Shown: in pieces, positions 1 to 3,890 of the stretch
How the letters are laid out: every line of letters begins with the position of its first letter
How positions within the stretch are numbered: position 1 is the stretch's first letter
Assembly (NCBI GenBank): GCA_900544235.1
Contig: UQUL01000060.1
Location: 1-8,634, forward strand
Direction: 5' to 3'
Length of the DNA: 8,634 nucleotides
Origin: an uncultured Collinsella sp.
GTDB lineage: Bacteria > Actinomycetota > Coriobacteriia > Coriobacteriales > Coriobacteriaceae
Translations under genes and position numbers: made by a program
Notes under the pieces: model-generated
The model's input: the letters and a program-made list of their open reading frames with translations, nothing else
What the model was told of the DNA's origin: nothing
The model's database searches: none

Positions 1-29
1 CGGCAGCGTCAGATGTGTATAAGAGACAG
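1..29 (+). other. Nextera sequencing adapter remnant (not genomic)
   Basis: Bases 1-29 match the 3' part of the Illumina Nextera read-1 transposase adapter. Bases 11-29 are exactly the 19-bp Tn5 mosaic end AGATGTGTATAAGAGACAG. This is library-preparation sequence left at a contig end, so real genomic sequence begins at about base 30. Any reading frame that crosses this stretch is artificial at its left end. The identification is by recall of the adapter sequence and is very secure. Confidence 0.97.
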
Positions 30-157
30 CTGTTGTCATAGGCCCAGTATCCCTGCAAACAACGCGTCGCTCAACGGCAACGGCGCAGGCCGATACTTCT
101 TTTCGCGCGCAGGTGCCCGGCAACCGCCCCGTCTGACACTTTTTGATACCCGCCTGT

Positions 158-200
158 CCAAGCCGCCACAAAGGGGACAGGCACCTTTGTGGTGGCTTGG
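158..200. repeat. Palindromic intergenic element (CCACAAAGG core)
   Basis: The arms 158-174 and 184-200 are reverse complements over 17 bp with a single G/A difference, which would be a G-U pair in RNA. They enclose a 9-nt centre. The core reads CCACAAAGGGGACAGGCACC, then TTTGTGG. I recall closely similar palindromes scattered through Collinsella intergenic DNA, but could not search for them here. The structure is seen directly; its role (REP-like element, transcript-end stabiliser or small non-autonomous mobile element) is unknown. Confidence 0.8.
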
Positions 201-203
201 GCC

Positions 204-266
204 CGGTTTGTCTCAATCTGTAACAGTTAGACAGCCAAAATCGGGCCTGGTGTTACAGATCGAGAT
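204..266. repeat. Hairpin repeat, copy 1 (GTCTCAATCTGTAACA / TGTTACAGATCGAGAT)
   Basis: The left arm 210-225 and right arm 251-266 are complementary at 14 of 16 positions and flank a 25-nt loop (226-250). A second copy starts exactly 81 bp downstream with the same arm length and loop length. The leading block CGGTTTGTCTC-ATCT-TAACAG (204-226) recurs at 285-307 with two mismatches. The right arm recurs at 332-347 with one mismatch. The loop holds a short GCC...GGC complement, so an internal stem is possible. Confidence 0.8.
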
Positions 267-284
267 TTTTCGGGCGGCCCTCTA

Positions 285-348
285 CGGTTTGTCTCGATCT
301 ATAACAGGTAGAGGCGATTTAGCCCGCTAGATGTTACAGATCGAGACA
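285..348. repeat. Hairpin repeat, copy 2 (TGTCTCGATCTATAACA / TGTTACAGATCGAGACA)
   Basis: The left arm 290-306 and right arm 332-348 match over 17 bp with one mismatch, enclosing a 25-nt loop. Inside the loop, TAG-GGC (309-315 region) faces GCC-CTA (322-330 region), extending the dyad in a way the loop of copy 1 only partly does. The arms are conserved between the copies while the loop sequences differ. That pattern suggests the structure matters more than the loop sequence. The element ends 8 bp beyond the stop codon of the minus-strand DUF4867 gene, so it would lie in that gene's 3' untranslated region. Confidence 0.8.
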
Positions 349-355
349 GAAGATT

Positions 356-1000
356 CTAGTCGCAGGCGATGTCGAGGTTCTTTCCGATGAGGCCCACGTA
401 GCCGCCTTCGGCTGCCTTGGGGCTGTCAGCATGGCAGAGGACCCACTTGTCGGCCTTCCAGTAGCAGTAGCTGTCGCCGGCCGCAGGCATGTCGGCCGCG
501 ACCTCGGGGCGCGGGCCGTTGGTGCCGGCGGGCAGCGCCACCATCACCTGGAAGCCGCCGTCGTCGACCATGCAGGGCGTGTAGTGGAGCGTGGTGTTGA
601 AGACTTCGACGACCGTACCCGCCGGCACGCGGAACGCCTTGACGCACGCGGTGTCGAGCTTGCCGCCCTCGATCTCCCAACGATGCGCCACGAGCAGGAT
701 AAAGTCGCGTGCACCCAGGTTGAACTCGCTCGCGCGGTGATACTCCAGGCAGTTGAGTCGTGTATTGTGCCCGTTGCACCAGCCCAGCTGGAAGGGACGA
801 CCGCCAAACATGAGAAAGCCCAGTTTATCGACATCCTTGACGCCCTCGAGCTCCGGCGCGCTTGCTACGTACTTGCTGCCCTCGGGAATGGGCGTGGCTG
901 AGAGCGCCTCGAGCACGGGCGACGTGAGCTCGGACGGAACGTCATCCCAAACGTTGCCATAGGATTTGAACTCGGGATCGTTGACAGAGTAGATATGCAT
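356..1000 (-). CDS. DUF4867-family, cupin-like protein (function unknown)
   Basis: This is a 214-residue soluble protein with no signal peptide or membrane segment. Its size and central pattern match what I remember of DUF4867: GWCNG (73-77), EYH (86-88), a hydrophobic strand ending LLVAHRW with His106, VPAGT (125-129) and TTLHYTPC with His139. The His residues and the VPAGT turn suggest a double-stranded beta-helix (cupin) fold and possible metal binding, as in sugar- or ureidoglycolate-modifying relatives, but no reaction can be assigned. An in-frame GTG six bases upstream gives a two-residue extension, but it overlaps the ribosome binding site AGGAG (1010-1006). The ATG, 5 nt after that site, is therefore preferred. 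It follows luxS on the same strand but lies beyond the luxS terminator, so it is probably transcribed alone from a promoter region carrying dyads. The family assignment is from memory. Confidence 0.72.
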   Translation of the reverse strand: MHIYSVNDPEFKSYGNVWDDVPSELTSPVLEALSATPIPEGSKYVASAPELEGVKDVDKLGFLMFGGRPFQLGWCNGHNTRLNCLEYHRASEFNLGARDFILLVAHRWEIEGGKLDTACVKAFRVPAGTVVEVFNTTLHYTPCMVDDGGFQVMVALPAGTNGPRPEVAADMPAAGDSYCYWKADKWVLCHADSPKAAEGGYVGLIGKNLDIACD

Positions 1001-1016
1001 GTTCACTCCTGTTCGC

Positions 1017-1038
1017 GAATGTGACTATACGAACATTC
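1017..1038 (-). promoter_or_regulatory. Candidate -10 region and overlapping dyad upstream of the DUF4867 gene
   Basis: Read on the minus strand, TATAGT (1029-1024) is a plausible -10 box 24 nt before the DUF4867 start codon. It lies inside a perfect dyad, GAATGT (1017-1022) and ACATTC (1033-1038), separated by 10 bp. A partly overlapping dyad pairs GTTCG (1011-1015) with CGAAC (1030-1034). No good -35 hexamer is seen at the right distance, as expected of an activator-dependent or tightly regulated promoter. A repressor bound here would cover the -10. The dyads are visible; the regulatory role is inferred. Confidence 0.4.
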
Positions 1039-1048
1039 TAGAACAAAC

Positions 1049-1070
1049 ATGAGCGATTTTGAACGCTCAT
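1049..1070. promoter_or_regulatory. Perfect 7-bp dyad ATGAGCG-N8-CGCTCAT, possible operator
   Basis: ATGAGCG (1049-1055) and CGCTCAT (1064-1070) are perfect reverse complements around an 8-nt AT-rich centre. The site lies between the luxS terminator and the candidate -10 of the DUF4867 gene, about 20-40 bp upstream of that -10. This is where an activator or distal operator would sit. It has no T-run and so is unlikely to be a terminator. I do not recognise the motif as belonging to a particular regulator family. Confidence 0.4.
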
Positions 1071-1084
1071 CCCGACCACTCAAC

Positions 1085-1115
1085 AAAAAGGCGCCCCCGC
1101 ATAAGCGAAGGCGCC
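1085..1115 (-). terminator. Rho-independent terminator of luxS
   Basis: On the minus strand, GGCGCCTTCGC (1115-1105) pairs with GCGGGGGCGCC (1100-1090) around a TTAT loop. This gives an 11-bp stem with two G-U pairs, followed at once by TTTTT (1089-1085). It lies about 30 nt after the luxS stop codon and separates luxS from the DUF4867 gene. Confidence 0.85.
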
Positions 1116-1144
1116 CAAAGCGCGCGTTTTGGACGATAAAGCCC

Positions 1145-1633
1145 TTACGCCTGCTGATAGTGCAGGTGCTTCTCGTCGATATCGGCCAGGTCGCGGTCGA
1201 GATAACGGCGCGCGAGCCAGTTTGCCATGGGGAGGTTCTGGTCCAGGTAGTTACCGCACTCCTCGGGAGCGGCTCCGGGGACATCGCCCTCAAAGCCGGC
1301 GATAAACTCAAACAGCTCGCGCACGAGCGGCAGGATCTCCTCGCTCGTCACCTCGCCAAACACGACCAGGTAAAAGCCCGTGCGGCAGCCCATGGGGCCA
1401 AAGTAGACAATACGGCTCGACCACTCGTCATGATTGCGAAGGAACGTCGCGCCCAGGTGCTCGATGGTGTGGCACTCGGCCGTGTTCATGACCGGCTCCT
1501 TGTTGGGCGTGGTCAGGCGCAGGTCGAAGGTGGTGACGGCGGCGCCGGTCGCCGGATCGCGGTCGATGCGGCTCACATACACGCCGGGCTCAAGCAGCAG
1601 ATGATCAACGGAAAAGCTGGCGATGCGCTCCAT
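1145..1633 (-). CDS. luxS: S-ribosylhomocysteine lyase LuxS
   Basis: LuxS is a cytosolic metalloenzyme that splits S-ribosyl-L-homocysteine into L-homocysteine and 4,5-dihydroxy-2,3-pentanedione, the precursor of autoinducer 2. It works after the Pfs nucleosidase in the activated methyl cycle. The 162-residue length is normal for the family. All hallmark residues are present: HTIEH (55-59), giving metal ligands His55 and His59 and the catalytic base Glu58; GPMGCRTG with catalytic Cys83; and the third metal ligand Cys126 in EECGNY. GAGAGG (1646-1641) precedes the ATG by 7 nt. It sits about 100 bp downstream of a nucleoside hydrolase gene on the same strand, with its own candidate promoter in the gap and a strong terminator behind it. 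The enzyme should be active. Whether AI-2 is a signal here or a by-product cannot be told from sequence. Confidence 0.97.
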   Translation of the reverse strand: MERIASFSVDHLLLEPGVYVSRIDRDPATGAAVTTFDLRLTTPNKEPVMNTAECHTIEHLGATFLRNHDEWSSRIVYFGPMGCRTGFYLVVFGEVTSEEILPLVRELFEFIAGFEGDVPGAAPEECGNYLDQNLPMANWLARRYLDRDLADIDEKHLHYQQA

Positions 1634-1656
1634 GGCAGATCCTCTCGATAGTCAAA

Positions 1657-1726
1657 TTGGGACGGGCTCTTTTAGCTGGTTCGAATGGTCGCACCAATCA
1701 TAACAGTCAAAAAAGCCCCGTCCCAA
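1657..1726. repeat. Long-loop inverted repeat in the luxS leader
   Basis: TTGGGACGGG (1657-1666) and CCCGTCCCAA (1717-1726) are perfect 10-bp complements about 50 nt apart. Flanking CTCTTTT and AAAAAAG runs extend the pairing imperfectly inward. Neither strand has a T-run directly after the outer arm, so the long stem is not itself an intrinsic terminator. On the minus strand one arm lies about 10 nt upstream of the luxS ribosome binding site, and the other overlaps both the candidate luxS -35 box and the candidate terminator of the preceding gene. Confidence 0.6.
1697..1726 (-). promoter_or_regulatory. Candidate luxS promoter
   Basis: On the minus strand TTGGGA (1726-1721) and TATGAT (1702-1697) are separated by 18 bp. 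They match the sigma-70-type consensus at four and five of six positions. Transcription would begin near 1690, giving a leader of roughly 55 nt. The -35 lies in one arm of the inverted repeat 1657-1726. This is a by-eye call. Confidence 0.35.
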
Positions 1727-1737
1727 AAAGACAGCTT
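1709..1737 (-). terminator. Possible terminator after the nucleoside hydrolase gene
   Basis: On the minus strand, AAGC-T-GTC (1737-1730, overlapping the stop codon) can pair with GAC-GGG-GCTT (1722-1713) across an internal loop, and the hairpin runs into TTTTTT (1714-1709). The stem is weak and interrupted. The call is tentative; read-through into luxS is possible. Confidence 0.35.
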
Positions 1738-2710
1738 AGCCAAGGACGCGGGCCATACGCGTCTTGAACTCGGACAGGAAGCGCGGAGCATCCACGGTCA
1801 GTGCCACAAGCGCGCTCTTGTCCGGATCGGACAGGCGGCGCTCATCGCAGATGGTGCGACCGCGGTACTCGCCCAGCAGATCAACACGCAGGTTGCAGCC
1901 GAGCGCACCTACGAGCGTGGGGTCGATCGCCACGGCAACGGCCAGCGGATCGTGCAGCGCGCAACCGCCCAGGTAGGGCGCGTTCATTTCGTACGAACCG
2001 ATATAGTGCTCGACCATGCTCGCAAACGCGCAGCCCGCCATGGTGCCCGAGCCCGTCCAGCCGGCAATGTCGCGGCGTGTGAGCACCACGCGATGCGTCA
2101 CGTCCAGACCCACCATGGTGAGCTTACGGCCCGAGCGCAGCACCGCGTCGGCTGCCTCGGGGTCGCTCGCCATATTGGCCTCGGCGCCCGCGCTCACGTT
2201 GCCGGGCACGGTAAGGGCGCCGCCCATCACGACCACGCGGCCGATGGACATCATCGCCGCCGTATCGCGCTCCAGGGCGAGCGCCAGGTTGGAGAGCGGG
2301 CCAGTCGCTACGTAGACCAGATCGGGACCATAGGTGCGCGCGGCATCGATCAGATAATCGACCGCAGCGTTGCCGTCGGCCGAGGTCGCCCCCACCGGCT
2401 CGTAGGGCGACGCGGGCACGCTCGCGCCGCCGATGCCGTTCTTGCCGTGAATGAGCGCGGTGGACGCCGGCGGCGTATAGGGCTCAGTCGCCTGCAGAGG
2501 ACGGTCGGCACCCAGGTACACCGGAACCTCGGGGCGACCCAGCAGATCGAGCACCGCCAGGCAATTGTGCGCCGATTGCTCGACGCGCACGTTACCAAAG
2601 CACGTGGTGATGCCCACGAGCTCCACCTCGGGGCTCGCGATGGCATAGGCCAGCGCCATCGCATCGTCAACACCCATATCCAGATCAAGGATCAGCTTCT
2701 TGATTGCCAT
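1736..2710 (-). CDS. Inosine-uridine preferring nucleoside hydrolase family protein
   Basis: This 324-residue cytosolic protein belongs to the IUNH/Rih family, which hydrolyses the N-glycosidic bond of ribonucleosides to give free ribose and base, using a tightly bound Ca2+. Family landmarks occur in order: DLDMGVDDA (9-17) at the N-terminus, standing where most members have DTDPGIDDA; CFGN (37-40); TGPLSNLALAL (136-146); VMGGA (161-165); EANMASDPEAA (177-187); DVTHR (203-207); and HDPLA (253-257), whose Asp254 should be a calcium ligand. Asp9, Asp11, Asp15 and Asp16 of the metal cluster are kept. Base preference cannot be read from sequence, so no rih symbol is given. GGAG (2721-2718) precedes the ATG by 7 nt. 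The gene starts 30 nt after the ribokinase stop on the same strand, which fits a nucleoside-to-ribose-5-phosphate salvage operon. Confidence 0.92.
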   Translation of the reverse strand: MAIKKLILDLDMGVDDAMALAYAIASPEVELVGITTCFGNVRVEQSAHNCLAVLDLLGRPEVPVYLGADRPLQATEPYTPPASTALIHGKNGIGGASVPASPYEPVGATSADGNAAVDYLIDAARTYGPDLVYVATGPLSNLALALERDTAAMMSIGRVVVMGGALTVPGNVSAGAEANMASDPEAADAVLRSGRKLTMVGLDVTHRVVLTRRDIAGWTGSGTMAGCAFASMVEHYIGSYEMNAPYLGGCALHDPLAVAVAIDPTLVGALGCNLRVDLLGEYRGRTICDERRLSDPDKSALVALTVDAPRFLSEFKTRMARVLG

Positions 2711-2740
2711 TGTTCTACTCCGCTTCTCCGTCTTTATCGT

Positions 2741-3703
2741 TTAACCAAACCAATGTTCAACTTCGGCGCGCGTGGGAATCGATTGCTGAGCGCCCAGGCG
2801 CGACACCGTCACTGCCGAGGCGCGAGCACCCGCGGCCATGCACTCAAAGAGCGGCAAGCCCTCTAGGCGAGCCGCCGCCAACGCGCCGATAAACGTATCG
2901 CCGGCAGCCGTGGTATCGACTACCGCGCTCGAAAGTGCCGGCATGCGCAGCAGCTCACCGCCATCGCCGAGCGTAACCGAGCCGGCGCCGCCCAGCGTGA
3001 TGACCGCGGCGCCGGCGCCCTTAGCAAGCAGGGCATTGAGCGCGGCGGCGCAGCTCCCATCGTCCTTGGGCAGGATACCCGTTAGCACCTGACACTCGGT
3101 CTCGTTGGGGCAGACCAGGTCGACCGCAGGCCAGACCTCCGCAGGCAGCTCGCAGGCAGGCGCCGGATTAAAGACCGTATAGAACCCCAGCTCGCGAGCG
3201 CAAACAAGCGCCTCGGCCGTCGCTGCAAGGTCACATTCGCCCTGGGCGATAAAGACGCTTCCGGCAGCCGGGGCAATCTCGCTGGCGTCGCCGTCGAGCT
3301 CATGGGCCACCAGACGCCTCAGCGCGCAGGCAACGTCCGCGCGCGCAAGCGCATGGTTGGCGCCCGGTGACAGTATGATGCGGTTGTCGCCCTCGCAGCG
3401 AATGATGGTCGCCGTTCCCGTCTCCACGTCATCGCGATGCACTACAAAGTCACAGTCCACGCCGGCGTCTTGGAGCCCCACCACGAGCGACGCGCCGAAC
3501 GCGTCGCGACCGACCGCGCCGATCATGTGCGTGCACGCGCCCATACGCGCGGCAGCTACGGCCTGATTGGCGCCCTTGCCGCCGGCGTTGGTGATAAACC
3601 CGCTGCCGCCGACGGTCTCGCCCGCACGCGGTATGCGCTCGCACGCCACCGAAAGGTCCATGTTCATGCTGCCGAACACCGCAACGATGCCGCGATCTGC
3701 CAT
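2741..3703 (-). CDS. rbsK: Ribokinase (PfkB family)
   Basis: Ribokinase phosphorylates D-ribose at O5 with ATP, giving ribose-5-phosphate for the pentose phosphate pathway and nucleotide synthesis. The 320-residue protein shows the PfkB carbohydrate kinase pattern: GSMNMD (11-16) at the first strand, the sugar-binding signature GGKGANQA (41-48), NPAP (179-182), PNETE (199-203), the nucleotide-side TLGGAGS (236-242), and DTTAAGDTFIGAL (263-275) with catalytic Asp269. An in-frame ATG at 3757 would add 18 residues, but AGGAGG lies 5 nt before the chosen ATG and the family usually starts close to the GSxNxD strand. The sugar-binding GGKGANQ signature favours ribokinase over fructokinase or adenosine kinase. 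With the nucleoside hydrolase 30 nt downstream, the substrate is probably ribose released from nucleosides. No ribose transporter is in view. Confidence 0.92.
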   Translation of the reverse strand: MADRGIVAVFGSMNMDLSVACERIPRAGETVGGSGFITNAGGKGANQAVAAARMGACTHMIGAVGRDAFGASLVVGLQDAGVDCDFVVHRDDVETGTATIIRCEGDNRIILSPGANHALARADVACALRRLVAHELDGDASEIAPAAGSVFIAQGECDLAATAEALVCARELGFYTVFNPAPACELPAEVWPAVDLVCPNETECQVLTGILPKDDGSCAAALNALLAKGAGAAVITLGGAGSVTLGDGGELLRMPALSSAVVDTTAAGDTFIGALAAARLEGLPLFECMAAGARASAVTVSRLGAQQSIPTRAEVEHWFG

Positions 3704-3708
3704 GGAAA

Positions 3709-3714
3709 CCTCCT
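3709..3714 (-). promoter_or_regulatory. Shine-Dalgarno site fixing the ribokinase start
   Basis: AGGAGG on the minus strand, 5 nt before the ATG at 3703-3701. It rules against the ATG at 3757, which has no comparable site and would only add a short non-family extension. Confidence 0.85.
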
Positions 3715-3767
3715 CATCTGCGGGCCTTATGCCCACCGTCGGCCGTCGATCGTGCACTCTCGCACCC

Positions 3768-3796
3768 CCTATAACTTTAGTTCACTTTGATGTGGA
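3768..3796 (-). promoter_or_regulatory. Candidate promoter of the ribokinase-nucleoside hydrolase operon
   Basis: On the minus strand, TCCACA (3796-3791) and TATAGG (3773-3768) are separated by 17 bp, matching consensus at four and five of six positions. Transcription would begin near 3760 and leave a leader of about 57 nt. The spacer contains a direct repeat of AAAGT (around 3774-3788), which might be part of a regulator site. The same 187-bp divergent spacer must also hold the promoter of the plus-strand acyltransferase. There I see only an isolated TACAAT (3846-3851) with no convincing -35. Confidence 0.35.
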
Positions 3797-3890
3797 CGCG
3801 CGCTTGAGCTTGCGCCAGCAGCAAGCATTCACAGGAGCAGGCAGCTACAATGAATACGTGCTGATTATTCTCGTCATTGGATGATGTTTT

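Larger units (their letters stand above)
30..355. other. Intergenic contig end rich in hairpin repeats; no convincing gene
   Basis: I see no supportable gene here. One plus-strand frame is open from the adapter to a TGA at 134-136 and could be the last ~35 codons of a gene cut by the contig end, but its composition is unremarkable and I recognise nothing in it. A minus-strand ATG at 40-38 lies too close to the edge to judge. From 158 onward the stretch is dominated by three dyad repeats, listed separately. No T-run follows any of these hairpins on the minus strand, so a classical intrinsic terminator for the DUF4867 gene is not evident. Confidence 0.6.

Noticed and set aside
13..330. 105-residue plus-strand reading frame at the contig start
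   Set aside because: It begins inside the sequencing adapter and runs through the palindromic repeats. No family features and no ribosome site are visible.
204..348. CRISPR array from the repeated arms
   Set aside because: The repeats occur as inverted pairs with only two units and no regular spacers, and no cas gene is nearby.
1672..1696. tRNA 3'-end-like string GGTTCGAAT...GCACCA
   Set aside because: The T-loop-like GGTTCGAAT has no matching T-stem or acceptor stem, and no upstream cloverleaf is present, so neither a tRNA nor an attachment-site remnant can be supported.
1685..2866. 393-residue plus-strand frame opposite the nucleoside hydrolase
   Set aside because: It is antisense to a secure gene, has a His/Arg/Ala-rich composition typical of GC-rich shadow frames, and shows no recognisable domain.
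3704..3757. 18-residue N-terminal extension of ribokinase
   Set aside because: A perfect AGGAGG sits 5 nt before the downstream ATG, and the extension matches nothing in the family.
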